Origin: Thioclava dalianensis | GTDB lineage: Bacteria > Pseudomonadota > Alphaproteobacteria > Rhodobacterales > Rhodobacteraceae | Reading direction: 5' to 3' | DNA length: 64,000 nucleotides | Assembly: GCF_000715505.1 (NCBI RefSeq) | Contig: NZ_JHEH01000005.1 | Coordinates: forward strand, 182,386-246,385 | Shown: in pieces, positions 45,660 to 55,426 of the stretch | How positions within the stretch are numbered: the stretch's first letter is position 1 | How the letters are laid out: the number at the start of each line of letters is the position of its first letter | Translations under genes and position numbers: made by a program | Notes under the pieces: model-generated | Told to the model about the DNA's origin: nothing | The model's input: the letters and a program-made list of their open reading frames with translations, nothing else | Database searches by the model: none

Positions 45660-46220
45660 GTGTCCAACGCAGAAAAGAACGCAGGCACTCGGAGGGACTT
45701 CCTCTATTATGCGACCGCCGGAACCGGTGCCGTCGTGGCTGGCGCGGCCGTATGGCCGCTGATCAATCAGATGAACGCATCGGCGGACGTCAAGGCCCTG
45801 TCGTCGATCTATGTCGACGTATCGGGGGTCGATACCGGGACGCAGCTCACGGTGAAATGGCGCGGCAAGCCCGTGTTCATCCGTCGCCGCAGCGCCGAGG
45901 AAATCGAGATGGCCCGCGCCGTGCCGATGTCCGATCTGGTCGATACCAGCGCCGAGAACGCCAACAAGCCCGGCGCTGAGGCCACCGACCAGAACCGCAC
46001 CCTTGACGAAGCGGGTGAATGGCTCGTGATGATCGGGGTCTGCACCCATCTGGGCTGCGTTCCGATCGGCAACATGTCGGGAGATTTCGGCGGCTGGTTC
46101 TGCCCCTGCCACGGGTCGCATTACGACTCGGCAGGTCGCATCCGCAAGGGCCCGGCCCCGCGCAACCTCGACATCCCGGTGGCGCAGTTCACCGACGATT
46201 CCACGATCCTGCTGGGCTGA
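45660..46220 (+). CDS. petA: Ubiquinol-cytochrome c reductase Rieske iron-sulfur subunit
   Basis: 186 aa, GTG start after GGAAGGAGAG. A twin-arginine N terminus ([22 protein letters not shown]) acts as uncleaved anchor for Tat export. The Rieske cluster ligands are Cys128/His130 (CTHLGC) and Cys148/His151 (CPCHGSH), with Cys133 and Cys150 forming the disulfide. It passes electrons from ubiquinol to cytochrome c1. First gene of petABC, 10 nt before petB. Confidence 0.97.
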   Translation: MSNAEKNAGTRRDFLYYATAGTGAVVAGAAVWPLINQMNASADVKALSSIYVDVSGVDTGTQLTVKWRGKPVFIRRRSAEEIEMARAVPMSDLVDTSAENANKPGAEATDQNRTLDEAGEWLVMIGVCTHLGCVPIGNMSGDFGGWFCPCHGSHYDSAGRIRKGPAPRNLDIPVAQFTDDSTILLG

Positions 46221-46230
46221 GGAGACCATC

Positions 46231-47553
46231 ATGTCGGGCATTCCCCACGACCATTACGAGCCCAAGACGGGCATCGAAAAATGGGTGCATTCGCGCCTTC
46301 CCATCATTGGGCTGATCTACGACACGATCATGATCCCCACGCCGAAAAACCTGAACTGGTGGTGGATCTGGGGCATCGTGCTTGCCTTCTGCCTTGTGCT
46401 TCAGATCGTCACAGGCATCGTGCTGGTGATGCATTACACCCCGCATGTCGATCTGGCCTTCGCCAGCGTCGAGCACATCATGCGCGACGTGAATGGCGGC
46501 TACATGCTGCGCTACATCCACGCCAACGGCGCATCGCTGTTCTTCTTCGCGGTCTATATCCACATCTTCCGCGGTCTCTTCTACGGCTCCTACAAGGCCC
46601 CGCGCGAGATCACCTGGATCATCGGGATGATCATCTACCTGTGCATGATGGGCACGGCCTTCATGGGTTACGTGCTCCCCTGGGGTCAGATGTCGTTCTG
46701 GGGCGCAACCGTGATCACCGGCCTGTTTGGCGCGATCCCCGGCATCGGCCCGAGCATCCAAGCCTGGCTTCTGGGCGGACCGGCGGTGGACAATGCCACG
46801 CTGAACCGCTTCTTCTCGCTGCATTACCTGCTGCCTTTCGTGATCGCAGCGCTGGTCATGGTGCATATTTGGGCTTTCCACACCACGGGCAACAACAACC
46901 CGACCGGTGTGCCGGTGCGTACTGGCTCCAAGGCGGAAGTCGAGAAAGACACCCTTCCCTTCTGGCCCTATTTCGTGATCAAGGATCTCTTCGCGCTCGC
47001 TCTTGTGTTGCTGATCTTTGCCGCCGTTGTGGGCTTCATGCCGAACTTCCTCGGGCACCCGGACAACTATATCGAGGCCAACCCGCTGGCGACGCCTGCG
47101 CATATCGTGCCCGAATGGTACTTCCTGCCCTTCTACGCGATCCTGCGCGCCTTCACCTCGGACGTCTGGATCGTGATGTTCGTGCATTGGATCACCTTCG
47201 GCATCGTCGACGCCAAGTTCTTCGGCGTGCTCGCGATGTTCGGCGCGATCATCGTGATGGCGCTGGCCCCTTGGCTCGATACGTCCAAGGTCCGTTCGGG
47301 CAGCTACCGTCCGTTGTTCAAGTGGTGGTTCTGGCTTCTGGCCATCGACTTCGTGGTCCTGATGTGGGTGGGCGCGATGCCGACCGACGGGATCTATCCC
47401 TACATCTCGCTGATTGGTGCGACCTACTGGTTCGTCTATTTCCTGGTCATCCTGCCGCTGCTCGGTCTTATCGAGAAACCCGAGACGCCGCCGGCCACGA
47501 TCGAAGACGATTTCAACCACCATTACGGCATCAACAAAACTCCGGCTGAGTGA
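46231..47553 (+). CDS. petB: Cytochrome b subunit of the bc1 complex
   Basis: 440 aa, full-length mitochondrial-type cytochrome b with eight membrane segments. Characteristic stretches include [21 protein letters not shown], the Qo-site region [14 protein letters not shown] and [22 protein letters not shown] (PEWY motif). The two haem-b His pairs lie in the [22 protein letters not shown] and [20 protein letters not shown] helices. Sits between petA and petC; a 23-nt gap precedes petC. Confidence 0.98.
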   Translation: MSGIPHDHYEPKTGIEKWVHSRLPIIGLIYDTIMIPTPKNLNWWWIWGIVLAFCLVLQIVTGIVLVMHYTPHVDLAFASVEHIMRDVNGGYMLRYIHANGASLFFFAVYIHIFRGLFYGSYKAPREITWIIGMIIYLCMMGTAFMGYVLPWGQMSFWGATVITGLFGAIPGIGPSIQAWLLGGPAVDNATLNRFFSLHYLLPFVIAALVMVHIWAFHTTGNNNPTGVPVRTGSKAEVEKDTLPFWPYFVIKDLFALALVLLIFAAVVGFMPNFLGHPDNYIEANPLATPAHIVPEWYFLPFYAILRAFTSDVWIVMFVHWITFGIVDAKFFGVLAMFGAIIVMALAPWLDTSKVRSGSYRPLFKWWFWLLAIDFVVLMWVGAMPTDGIYPYISLIGATYWFVYFLVILPLLGLIEKPETPPATIEDDFNHHYGINKTPAE

Positions 47554-47576
47554 GTCAGGGAGAGGGACGCATCACT

Positions 47577-48383
47577 ATGAAACATCTTCTGATCTCTGCC
47601 ATCTCGGCACTGGTCATCGGGGCGGGCGCGATTGCGGCCACCCCGGCGCAGGCCGCAGGCGGCGAAAGCCATGTCGAGAACATAGACTTTTCCTTTGAAG
47701 GTCCGTTTGGCACCTATGACCAGCAGCAGCTTCGCCGCGGGTTTCAGGTCTACCGCGAGGTCTGCTCGGCCTGTCACGGGTTGAAATTCGTGGCCTATCG
47801 GACGCTCGCCGATGCGGACGGTCTGGGCATGAACCCCGATTGGGTTCGCGCCTTTGCCGCGACCCATGACGTGATCGACAAGGAAACCGGCGAAGAGCGC
47901 CCGGGCAAGGAGACCGACCATTTCCCGACGGTCACGGGCATCGGCATGGGCCCCGACCTGTCGCTGATGGCCAAGGCACGCGCGGGCTTTCACGGCCCCT
48001 ACGGGCTGGGCATCAACCAGTTGATCCACGGGATCGGCGGGCCGGAATATATCTACTCGGTGCTCACCGGCTATACCGGCGAGGACAAGGAAGAGGCGGG
48101 CTCGATCTTCTATGAGAACCACACCTTCCCGGGCGGCTGGATCGCAATGCCTCCGCCGCTCTCCGAGGATCTGATCGAATACGAGGACGGCACCCCCGCC
48201 TCGGTCGAGCAGATGGCGCAGGACGTCTCCGCCTTCCTGATGTGGACCGCCGAACCCAAGCTGATGCCGCGCAAGCGCTGGGGCTTTGTCGCGGTGCTGC
48301 TGCTGGCTGTGTTCAGCGCGCTGCTCTACCTGACCAACAAGAAGCTCTGGGCGCCGCATAAGGGCAAGGACTTCCACCTCTAA
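47577..48383 (+). CDS. petC: Cytochrome c1 subunit of the bc1 complex
   Basis: 268 aa from the ATG at 47577 (AGGGAGAGGG upstream). A Sec signal peptide ends at PAQA. Haem c attachment is Cys63-x2-Cys66-His67 (CSACH), the Met ligand is probably in [14 protein letters not shown], and a C-terminal membrane anchor ([18 protein letters not shown]) keeps it at the periplasmic face. It hands electrons to cytochrome c. Last gene of the operon, closed by a strong terminator. Confidence 0.98.
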   Translation: MKHLLISAISALVIGAGAIAATPAQAAGGESHVENIDFSFEGPFGTYDQQQLRRGFQVYREVCSACHGLKFVAYRTLADADGLGMNPDWVRAFAATHDVIDKETGEERPGKETDHFPTVTGIGMGPDLSLMAKARAGFHGPYGLGINQLIHGIGGPEYIYSVLTGYTGEDKEEAGSIFYENHTFPGGWIAMPPPLSEDLIEYEDGTPASVEQMAQDVSAFLMWTAEPKLMPRKRWGFVAVLLLAVFSALLYLTNKKLWAPHKGKDFHL

Positions 48384-48413
48384 GCCCTGCGCCTTTCTGC
48401 ATGAACGATAGGA

Positions 48414-48442
48414 ACGCCCCCTCCGCCGCGAGGGGGCGTTTT
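48414..48442 (+). terminator. Intrinsic terminator of petABC
   Basis: ACGCCCCCTC, 6-nt loop, GAGGGGGCGT forms a perfect 10-bp stem followed by TTTC, 31 nt after the petC stop. Confidence 0.9.
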
Positions 48443-48501
48443 CATAGCCAACAGCGCAATCGCAATGGCCCAAGACAGCAGCCAGTGTTAGACACGCCTC
48501 T

Positions 48502-48843
48502 ATGAGCCGTTTCGCACCCCACCTCGCGCCCCCCTATCACGCGGTGATCTTCACCTCGCTGCGCCGCGACGGGGCACCCGAGGATGGCTATGACGCAATG
48601 GCCGAAGAGATGGCCCAGCGTGCCGCCCGCCAGCCCGGATATCTGGGCCATGAGAGCAGCCGCGATGCCGACGGGTTTGGCATCACGGTGAGCTACTGGC
48701 GCGACGCCGAGGCCGTGTCTGGCTGGAAGCAAGAGGCCCGCCATCTGCTGGCACAGCGGCTTGGCCGCGACCGCTGGTATCACCATTACGTTCTGCGCGT
48801 GGCCTGCGTCGAGCGCGCCTATGACGGCCCTGAGGGACGATGA
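48502..48843 (+). CDS. Antibiotic biosynthesis monooxygenase-like (ABM fold) protein
   Basis: 113 aa. YHAVIFTSLRR, AARQPGYLGHESSRDADGFGITVSYWRDAEAVSGWKQEARHLLAQRLGRDRWY is the dimeric alpha/beta-barrel (ABM/DUF4188-like) pattern. Such proteins are haem-degrading or quinol monooxygenases, or have no known activity; the residues needed for either are not diagnostic here. An in-frame-free ATG overlaps its stop, but the next gene probably starts 57 nt later. Confidence 0.78.
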   Translation: MSRFAPHLAPPYHAVIFTSLRRDGAPEDGYDAMAEEMAQRAARQPGYLGHESSRDADGFGITVSYWRDAEAVSGWKQEARHLLAQRLGRDRWYHHYVLRVACVERAYDGPEGR

Positions 48844-48899
48844 GGACGCCGCCGCGTCCCGCCCCTTTCCGATCCGTGATTACGAGAACAGGAGTTCCT

Positions 48900-49700
48900 A
48901 TGCCCGACATGCCAGAGATGCCCCATCCGGGCACCGCCACCCGCGCCCCGCGCCTATGCGTGCTGATTGACGCCGACAATGTCCCCGCAGGCTATGCCGA
49001 GGCGATCTTCGAAGAGATTGCCGGACTGGGCGAAGCCTCGGTCCGCCGGATCTATGGCGATTGGTCCGCGCAACGTCTCGCGGGCTGGGCCAAGCGCGTG
49101 GCCGAGCTGGGCCTCGTGGCCGATCAGCAGTTTTCCAACACCAAGGGCAAGAATGCCTCCGATATCGGCCTTGTCATCGCGGCGATGGATTTCCTGCATT
49201 CCAACCTGTTCGACGGGTTCGTGCTGGTCTCCTCCGACAGCGACTTCACCCGGCTGGCCGCGCGCATTCGCGAACAGGGCCTCGATGTCTATGGCATCGG
49301 CGAGCAAAAGACGCCCGAAGCCTTCCGCAAAGCCTGCAAACGGTTCATCTATGTCGAGAACCTCGGCTCGGACCCGACCCCGGCTGCAAAACCCAGCGGG
49401 CGCGACAGCGGCGCGGATCAAGGCTCAGAGGGCGCCCGCGAGATGCCCGCCAAGAGCGCAAGCGGCAAGCAACCCCCCTCGGCCGCGATCCCCGTCATCG
49501 TCAATGCGATGAAGGCCATCGGGCTTGAGGAGGAATGGTTCAGCCTGGGTCAGCTTGGCCAGTTCATTACGCAGGCCAATCCCGATTTCGACACCCGGAC
49601 CTATGGCAGCACGAAACTGTCGGATCTGCTGATGAAAACCGCGCGCTTCGAGTTGCAGCGCGGCGAGGGCAACCAGTGGATGGTGCGCGATCTGGCCTGA
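48900..49700 (+). CDS. NYN-domain protein with C-terminal LOTUS/OST-HTH domain
   Basis: 266 aa from the ATG at 48900 (CAGGAGTTCCT). The N domain is a PIN-like NYN fold with the acidic residues of LIDADNVP, DIGLVIAAMD and SSDSDFTRLAARIREQGLDVYGIGEQKTPEAFRKAC. After a flexible Ser/Gly linker (about 165-190), a LOTUS domain follows (AIPVIVNAMKAI...LGQFITQANPDFDTRTYGSTKLSDLLMK...). NYN proteins are probable RNases and LOTUS domains bind RNA or RNP helicases, so an RNA-processing role is inferred. An ATG at 48840 is possible but lacks a ribosome site. Confidence 0.87.
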   Translation: MPDMPEMPHPGTATRAPRLCVLIDADNVPAGYAEAIFEEIAGLGEASVRRIYGDWSAQRLAGWAKRVAELGLVADQQFSNTKGKNASDIGLVIAAMDFLHSNLFDGFVLVSSDSDFTRLAARIREQGLDVYGIGEQKTPEAFRKACKRFIYVENLGSDPTPAAKPSGRDSGADQGSEGAREMPAKSASGKQPPSAAIPVIVNAMKAIGLEEEWFSLGQLGQFITQANPDFDTRTYGSTKLSDLLMKTARFELQRGEGNQWMVRDLA

Positions 49701-49755
49701 CCCGAGCGGGAGAAATCCCCCGGCAGGTCCACGCACGGCGCGGCGGCGAGGGGCG

Positions 49756-50376
49756 TTAGCCCTTCACGCCGTAGCGCGCGAGAAACATCTCGACGGCACC
49801 GCGAACGACACGCTCGGCATCGTGGGTCTCGGGATGCTCGCACACGCCAAAAACAAGCTTGGAATGCAGCTCGGCCTTGCACAGCTCGGCAAAGAGATAG
49901 GCGGCAAGATCGGTATCGTCGATTTCCAACTCACCGCGCGCGATCGATTGCTCAAAATAGCCCTTGAGCGTTTCATGCACGAGCACCGGCCCCGAGAGAT
50001 AAAACGCCCGCCCCAACTCGGGAAAGCGCTCTCCCTCGGCCACGCAGAGCCGGTAGATCCCCCGGCCCAGCTCTGAGGTCATGAATTTGATAAACTGGCG
50101 CGCCGCCAGCGTGAGCACGATCTCGGGCGGCTGAGACAGATCAATCGACGCGATCGCCTGCTCGGCCTGCTTCTTGCACTCTGTCCGGGCCACTTCGAGA
50201 AACATCAGCCGTTTGTCGGGGAAGTAGCTGTAGAGCGTGGCTTTCGACACCCCCGCCTCCTTGGCAATGTCATCCACCGCAGCGCCATCGTAGCCGTCGC
50301 GCAGAAAAACATCGCGCGCGCCAGCCAGCACTTGATCGAATTTGCGTCCACGGTGGATCTGCGTTGTGTCAGCCAT
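49756..50376 (-). CDS. TetR-family transcriptional regulator
   Basis: 206 aa. HTH (GARDVFLRDGYDGAAVDDIAKEAGVSKATLYSYFPDKRLMFLEV) followed by an all-helical ligand domain of the TetR_C-type. It sits between the NYN gene (convergent) and a GST on the same strand. The 80-nt gap before it likely holds its promoter; no convincing palindrome was found there. Effector unknown. Confidence 0.9.
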   Translation of the reverse strand: MADTTQIHRGRKFDQVLAGARDVFLRDGYDGAAVDDIAKEAGVSKATLYSYFPDKRLMFLEVARTECKKQAEQAIASIDLSQPPEIVLTLAARQFIKFMTSELGRGIYRLCVAEGERFPELGRAFYLSGPVLVHETLKGYFEQSIARGELEIDDTDLAAYLFAELCKAELHSKLVFGVCEHPETHDAERVVRGAVEMFLARYGVKG

Positions 50377-50456
50377 TGGTCCCCCACGTTCCGGCGAAAC
50401 ATTCCCGGGGGGAAACCATAGACCTTCGGGTTTAGTTCCCGCAAGCCATCGCTACG

Positions 50457-51074
50457 TCACGTCATTGCCGCCAGCTCTGCCTGATCGGCCTGCGCGGTCG
50501 CCTTCACGGCAGGCCGCGCACCGCAGCGCGCGATCCAACCGGCCACGACCGGATCATCGGGAACGAGATCGGTGAAGAACAGGAACGGCGAGGCAATCAG
50601 CAGATCGGCGGCGGAATATTTGTCGCCCAGCAGATAGTCCTGCCCCTCAAGCGCCGCCCGGATCGTCGCGCAGATCTCGGGCAACCCGCGGAAGGTTGCA
50701 TAATACGCCGGGTGGTCAATCTCGCAAAACTGCGCCACGAGCACAGGCTCCATCACGCCCTGATAATAAGCCATCCAGCTCAGGAACTGACCGCGCTTGG
50801 GATCTCCGGGCATTGGCGCGAACCCCGCTTGCGGGAAGGCTTCGCAAAGATAGGTGGTGATCGCGCCGCGTTCGCGCACGTGATCCGCGCCGTTCACAAG
50901 ATAGGGGACCTTGCCTTCGGGATGGGGATTGGACGGGTCGGGCTGCCCGGTGCCATCACTGCGCCGGATGCTGACGATCTTGACCTCAACCTGAGCTTCG
51001 GCCGGCGCGCCCAGCTCCTTCAGCAGGGTGATCATCGTGGAGGAGCGGGAATAGGGGCTGTGATACAGTATCAT
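50457..51074 (-). CDS. Glutathione S-transferase family protein
   Basis: 205 aa from the ATG at 51074. The N-terminal thioredoxin-fold begins ILYHSPYSRSSTMITLLKEL, with EGKVPYLVNGADHVRERGAITTYLCEAFP as the glutathione-binding part; the helical C domain includes GDKYSAADLLIASPFLFF. Transcribed divergently from a YafY-type regulator with CTGAC/GTCAG sites in the 74-nt between, so it is the probable target gene. Substrate unknown. Confidence 0.87.
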   Translation of the reverse strand: MILYHSPYSRSSTMITLLKELGAPAEAQVEVKIVSIRRSDGTGQPDPSNPHPEGKVPYLVNGADHVRERGAITTYLCEAFPQAGFAPMPGDPKRGQFLSWMAYYQGVMEPVLVAQFCEIDHPAYYATFRGLPEICATIRAALEGQDYLLGDKYSAADLLIASPFLFFTDLVPDDPVVAGWIARCGARPAVKATAQADQAELAAMT

Positions 51075-51082
51075 GACATGTC

Positions 51083-51103
51083 TCCTGACTGGTTGTGTCA
51101 GGA
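51083..51103. promoter_or_regulatory. Operator between GST gene and YafY-type regulator
   Basis: TCCTGAC-N7-GTCAGGA is a perfect 7-bp inverted repeat in the divergent region. A further AACTGTCAGGA half-site lies at 51131-51141, immediately before the regulator's start codon, in the same position as at the other YafY-like gene (12168-12178). Confidence 0.6.
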
Positions 51104-51148
51104 GCACTCTGGCACAATACTCCTGCCAGAAACTGTCAGGACAAAACC

Positions 51149-51859
51149 ATGGCCCGCGCGGATCGCCTCTTTCGCCTGCTCGACGCTTTGCGCCGCTTGC
51201 CCAACCCGGTGACCGCGGCCCAGCTTGCGCGCGAGACCGAGGTGTCAGAGCGCACGCTCTACCGCGATATCGACGCATTGCGCGCGGGTGGGGCCCTGAT
51301 TGACGGAGAGGCGGGCTACGGTTACCGCCTGACCGAAGATCCCGCCCTGCCGCCACAAAACCTCACGCGGCTGGAACTGGAAGCATTGGTGCTCGGGCTG
51401 GCCGAGCTGCGCCATCTGGGCGATCACGAACTGGCCCGCGCGGGCGAAATGGCCTTGGCCAAGATCACCGCCACCCTGCCCGAGGATCGCGCCCATCAGG
51501 CGGCTCATGCGGTGCTGTCCTCCTACCGGATGACGCCGCGCCCAGCCGCGCAGATCGATCTGTCGATAATCCGTGAAGCGGCGTGGTCAGAGCGCGCTCT
51601 GGAGCTGAGCTATACCGACCGCGACGGGCGCGAGAGTCAGCGCAAGGTCTGGCCCCTCGGTCTGGTCTATTTCGAGCGCGAACAGGCGCTGCTGGCATGG
51701 TGCTGCCTGCGCGCGGATTATCGGATGTTCATCATCGCCCGGATTCGCGCCATCGCACCGCTGGAAGAGAGCTTCCGGCCCCGCCGCGTGGCGATGCTGC
51801 GCGACTACACCGCACGGCTGCGCGGCCGCCATCCGCCCGCGCAACCAAAGCCGCAGTGA
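51149..51859 (+). CDS. YafY-type regulator (HTH plus WYL-like domain)
   Basis: 236 aa from the ATG at 51149. N-terminal HTH_11 (RLFRLLDALRRLPNPVTAAQLARETEVSERTLYRDIDALRAGGA) followed by a helical linker and a WYL-type domain (IREAAWSERALELSYTDRDGRESQRKVWPLGLVYFEREQALLAWCCLRADYRMFIIARI). Members often control a neighbouring divergent enzyme gene; here a GST. Convergent with phoH, separated by a strong hairpin. Confidence 0.88.
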   Translation: MARADRLFRLLDALRRLPNPVTAAQLARETEVSERTLYRDIDALRAGGALIDGEAGYGYRLTEDPALPPQNLTRLELEALVLGLAELRHLGDHELARAGEMALAKITATLPEDRAHQAAHAVLSSYRMTPRPAAQIDLSIIREAAWSERALELSYTDRDGRESQRKVWPLGLVYFEREQALLAWCCLRADYRMFIIARIRAIAPLEESFRPRRVAMLRDYTARLRGRHPPAQPKPQ

Positions 51860-51867
51860 CACCAATG

Positions 51868-51901
51868 GAAAAGCCCGCGCCGGGAGATCGGCGCGGGCTG
51901 T
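51868..51901 (-). terminator. Intrinsic terminator between yafY-like and phoH
   Basis: AGCCCGCGCC, 8-nt loop, GGCGCGGGCT is a perfect 10-bp stem. On the minus strand it is followed by TTTT, so it mainly serves phoH. Confidence 0.8.
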
Positions 51902-51925
51902 CATCATGGTCGACGGGCGGTTTGC

Positions 51926-52939
51926 TCAGGCAGCGCCTTCTGCCGCGTCATAGGCCTCGATGATGCGCGCAACCAGCGGGTGACGCACGACATCCTTGGC
52001 CGTGAAGTAGTTGAACGAGACGCCCTTCACCCCGTCCAGAATACGCTCCGCATCCTTGAGCCCCGACGGCATGCCGCGCGGCAGGTCGATCTGGCTGCGA
52101 TCGCCCGTGATCACCATGCGCGAGCCCTGCCCCAGACGGGTGAGGAACATCTTCATCTGCATCGTCGTCGCGTTCTGCGCCTCGTCGAGCACGACAAACG
52201 CGTTGCTCAGCGTGCGCCCGCGCATGAAGGCAAGCGGTGCGATTTCGATCCGCTTCTCCTCGGTCAGCTTGGCAAGCTGCTTGGCGGGCAGGAAGTCGTT
52301 GAGCGCGTCGTAGAGCGGCTGCATGTAGGGGTCGACCTTGTCCTTCATGTCGCCGGGCAGAAAGCCCAGACGCTCGCCCGCTTCCACGGCTGGACGCGAC
52401 AGGATGATCTTGTCGACATGGCCGCCGATCAGCATCGTCACGCCCACCGCAACGGCAAGATAGGTCTTGCCGGTGCCCGCCGGGCCGATGCCAAAGGCCA
52501 GCTCATTCTCGAAGAGATGCTTGACGTAGGCCTTCTGCGCCTCGGTGCGCGGCTCGACATGTTTCTTGCGGGTGCGGATCTCGTATTTGCCAGCCTCGAA
52601 CATCTCGAGCTGCTCATCCATCGAGGTGCCCGTGCCGCCCAGATCCGCCATCCGCAGCGCAGCATCCACCTCTTCGGCATCGAGCGGCAAACCCTGCTCG
52701 AGACGCTGATAGAGGTGATGAAGGACGGCTGCGGCCTGAAGCTGCGCCTCCGGCTCGCCCACGACCGCAAGCTGATTGCCACGGCGCAGGATATGAACCT
52801 GAAGCTTATGCTCTATCTGGGCGAGGTTGCGGTCAAACTCACCGCAAAGATCGATCAAAAGCCGGTTGTCTGGGAACTCAAGAAGCGTTTCATGTGCATC
52901 CTGAGAGCGAGGCGGGGGTGTGATCGCGCTGAAGCCCAA
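51926..52939 (-). CDS. phoH: PhoH family P-loop ATPase
   Basis: About 337 aa. No ATG precedes the conserved region; a TTG at 52939 after AGGGAGAGA (8 nt) gives MGFSAITPPPRSQDAHETLLEFPDN and the normal family length. The frame remains open to 53002, so the start is not certain. Walker A GPAGTGKTYLA, the ILSRPAVEAGERLGFLPGDM block and VVLDEAQNATTMQMKMFLTRLG (Walker B) are conserved. PhoH/YbeZ is thought to act with YbeY in RNA metabolism; ybeY is not downstream here. It is followed by the terminator above. Confidence 0.9.
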   Translation of the reverse strand: MGFSAITPPPRSQDAHETLLEFPDNRLLIDLCGEFDRNLAQIEHKLQVHILRRGNQLAVVGEPEAQLQAAAVLHHLYQRLEQGLPLDAEEVDAALRMADLGGTGTSMDEQLEMFEAGKYEIRTRKKHVEPRTEAQKAYVKHLFENELAFGIGPAGTGKTYLAVAVGVTMLIGGHVDKIILSRPAVEAGERLGFLPGDMKDKVDPYMQPLYDALNDFLPAKQLAKLTEEKRIEIAPLAFMRGRTLSNAFVVLDEAQNATTMQMKMFLTRLGQGSRMVITGDRSQIDLPRGMPSGLKDAERILDGVKGVSFNYFTAKDVVRHPLVARIIEAYDAAEGAA

Positions 52940-53557
52940 AAAGAGTCTCTCCCTAAGCTGGTTTTGTAGACATATGGTGCTCCCGCACGAGGATTCACGC
53001 AAGTACTGGTTTCACGATCCCGCGACACCGCATCAAGATTTCACATTCCTTTAACGAAAAACCCCACAAGAGACCATAGATTGGCCCTTTGCACAAATTT
53101 CAGGCAATTGCTGTTTGAGCACCCAAATCGACCTCTCAGACCCGGCTCTGCGGGCACGAAACCAATGCGCGAGGGCCGCGATTGCGCGGCCTAGTGGCAA
53201 AGCCTGCGCCTCAGCTGCCTGACACCAAGCCAAATGCAGCGGCGGACCCGAATCACAATCGCGCAAAAATTGAGAAATCCAGCCTATTTCAACTCTGGGT
53301 GGCTTTGGTTGATCCGCTTACACCGGAAGACTGAGAACGATATGGCGGGATGCAAAGACCAACCCTCAAAAATTGTTCCGAAAGGCGAAACATAGAGTGG
53401 AATTCGCCGCGATTGTCAGCAGAGTCATCCCAAACGCAGAGAATCCTTCACTAAGAAGGCGAATTCTCGGTAAGAATGGGGCAATGTCTTGCAGAATTGC
53501 GTCTGCCATTCTCGCCAATGACCTACTTTCGCTGCCCGATCAGGAGACCACATTCCG
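52940..53557. other. Long gene-poor region before a secreted protein
   Basis: About 600 nt without a convincing ORF and visibly richer in A/T than the flanks. It contains a 9-bp inverted repeat (GAATTCGCC 53400-53408 and GGCGAATTC 53458-53466) and a small hairpin (GCAGA-N6-TCTGC, 53491-53506) shortly before the next gene. Possible contents are the phoH promoter, a long leader or an sRNA; none is proven. Confidence 0.5.
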
Positions 53558-53920
53558 ATGAAGACCATCGCCCTCGCCATTTTTCTCGCTGGCACTCTGA
53601 CCGCCGGCGCCGCCGCCGCGCATGATCTTGGCTATGCACATTCGCATGTCATGAGAACGAAGCATGCGCATCCATACGCGCCCGTCGTCAGCAAACCCAT
53701 CCATATCGACTGCTACCGCGGCCCGTGGAAAGAGACGATCTGGGATCATCCTCAAGGTGCCTTCATCGACGATCTGGTGAATTTCGGCTACGATTTCGCC
53801 AATGCGCAAGCGATCGCGACGACGCTGTGCAAGGATGAAAGCCTCGTCGACAATCCCGATGGCATCAAGGCGGCCCTTCTGAACATGATCGCAGAAAACC
53901 CGCCCGGCCACAGCCGCTGA
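53558..53920 (+). CDS. Small secreted protein of unknown function
   Basis: 120 aa. The signal peptide (MKTIALAIFLAGTLTAGAAAA) is clear and AGGAGA lies 13 nt before the ATG. The mature part is His-rich at its start (HDLGYAHSHVMRTKHAHPYAP), then holds an HIDCYRGPWKE segment and a second Cys (TTLCKDES) that could form one disulfide. No family recognised. The His-rich stretch could bind metal; this is speculative. Confidence 0.75.
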   Translation: MKTIALAIFLAGTLTAGAAAAHDLGYAHSHVMRTKHAHPYAPVVSKPIHIDCYRGPWKETIWDHPQGAFIDDLVNFGYDFANAQAIATTLCKDESLVDNPDGIKAALLNMIAENPPGHSR

Positions 53921-53945
53921 TCTCACTCAAACGCCACTGGCGGGC

Positions 53946-55283
53946 TTAGCCGATCAGCTCGCCCGCCAGTGAATTCGTGGAGGCACCGGTGATCCGCACC
54001 CGTGCCAGCACACCCGGCGCCAGCGCATCGCCGCGCACATGGACCGCCTGAAGGTAGTCGGATTTCCCGACCCATTGGCCCTCGAGCCGCCCCTTCTTCT
54101 CGAACAAGACCGAAACCTCACGTCCGATCATGCCGTTCTGGCAGGCACGCTGCTGTTCGGTCAGCAACGCTTGCAATTGCTGTAAGCGGGCATCGGCGAT
54201 CTCGGCAGGCACCGCGCCCTCCCGCCCGACCGCAGGCGTGCCGGGGCGCGGGGAATATTTGAACGAATAGGCCATCCCGTAATTGACCTCGCGGATCAGC
54301 GCCATCGTATCGGCGAAATCCTGATCGGTCTCACCCGGGAAGCCCACGATGAAATCGCCCGAGAGCACGAGATCGGGGCGCGCGGCCCGGATCCGCTCAA
54401 TCAGGCGGATATAGGACTCGGCGGTGTGCTTGCGGTTCATCGCCTTGAGAATGCGGTCGCTGCCCGATTGCACCGGCAGGTGCAGATAGGGCATCAGCTT
54501 GGGCTCATCGCCATGGGCCGCGATCAGGTCGTCTTCCATGTCATTGGGATGCGAGGTGGTGTAGCGGATCCGCTCAAGCCCATCGACCTTGGCCAGCGCC
54601 CGCGCGAGACGCGCAAGCCCCCAATCCCCGCCGCCCTGATCCGAGGGCCCGGCCCCGTGATAGGCGTTGACGTTTTGCCCCAGCAGCGTGACTTCCTTCA
54701 CGCCCTTCTCGACCAACGCGCGCGCCTCATCAAGGATCTTGCCCGCCGGGCGCGAGACTTCAGCCCCACGTGTATAAGGCACGACGCAGAAGGCGCAGAA
54801 CTTGTCACAGCCCTCCTGTACCGTCAAAAACGCCGTCGGACGCGACGAGCGCGGCCGCGCGGGCAGGTGGTCGAACTTATCCTCGGCGGGAAACTCGGTC
54901 TCGACGGGGCGCGCACCATTGCGAGCGCGGGCCACCAGTTCGGGCAGCTTGTGATAGCTCTGGCTACCGACCACCAGATCCACCAGATCCGAGCGGTTCA
55001 GGATCTCTTCGCCCTCGGCCTGCGCCACACAGCCTGCCACACCGATCTTCAGATCCGGCTTGGCCTCTTTGAAGGGGCGCAGACGGCCCAGATCGGAATA
55101 GACCTTTTCAGCGGCTTTCTCGCGGATGTGGCAGGTGTTGAGCAGCACCATATCGGCCTGCCCGACATCGTCGGTCAGCTCATAGCCCTGCGCGCCCATC
55201 GCCTCGGCCATGCGCTCGCTGTCATAGACGTTCATCTGACAGCCATAGGTCTTGATATGTAGCTTCTTGGTCGTCTCGGCCAT
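53946..55283 (-). CDS. miaB: tRNA-2-methylthio-N6-dimethylallyladenosine synthase
   Basis: 445 aa from the ATG at 55283. N-terminal UPF0004 domain ([17 protein letters not shown]) with Cys15, radical-SAM core Cys in [10 protein letters not shown], and a C-terminal TRAM domain. It adds the 2-methylthio group to i6A37 of tRNAs reading UNN codons. Convergent with the small secreted protein, divergent from the 294-aa unknown gene. An upstream extension of the frame to 55442 is not conserved. Confidence 0.95.
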   Translation of the reverse strand: MAETTKKLHIKTYGCQMNVYDSERMAEAMGAQGYELTDDVGQADMVLLNTCHIREKAAEKVYSDLGRLRPFKEAKPDLKIGVAGCVAQAEGEEILNRSDLVDLVVGSQSYHKLPELVARARNGARPVETEFPAEDKFDHLPARPRSSRPTAFLTVQEGCDKFCAFCVVPYTRGAEVSRPAGKILDEARALVEKGVKEVTLLGQNVNAYHGAGPSDQGGGDWGLARLARALAKVDGLERIRYTTSHPNDMEDDLIAAHGDEPKLMPYLHLPVQSGSDRILKAMNRKHTAESYIRLIERIRAARPDLVLSGDFIVGFPGETDQDFADTMALIREVNYGMAYSFKYSPRPGTPAVGREGAVPAEIADARLQQLQALLTEQQRACQNGMIGREVSVLFEKKGRLEGQWVGKSDYLQAVHVRGDALAPGVLARVRITGASTNSLAGELIG

Positions 55284-55426
55284 GACACCCTCGCGCGCTT
55301 CATCAAGCCGCGCTGATAACGCGAAGCGGGCCTTTGGTGCAAGGGTCGAGGGGGCTTGCACGCTTGCATTCACAGGCCGCTTGGCCGATCTTGAGCGAAA
55401 CCCGCGGGGACGGGCATGGGACAGGC

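Noticed and set aside
46281..47549. Alternative 422-codon frame within petB
   Set aside because: Shadow of cytochrome b in another frame; the petB product is unambiguous.
53051..53266. 71-codon minus-strand ORF upstream of phoH
   Set aside because: No translation signal and no recognisable sequence; likely chance.
53373..53561. 62-codon ORF in the long intergenic region
   Set aside because: No ribosome site, no ATG, and it runs into the start of the secreted protein gene; composition does not look coding.
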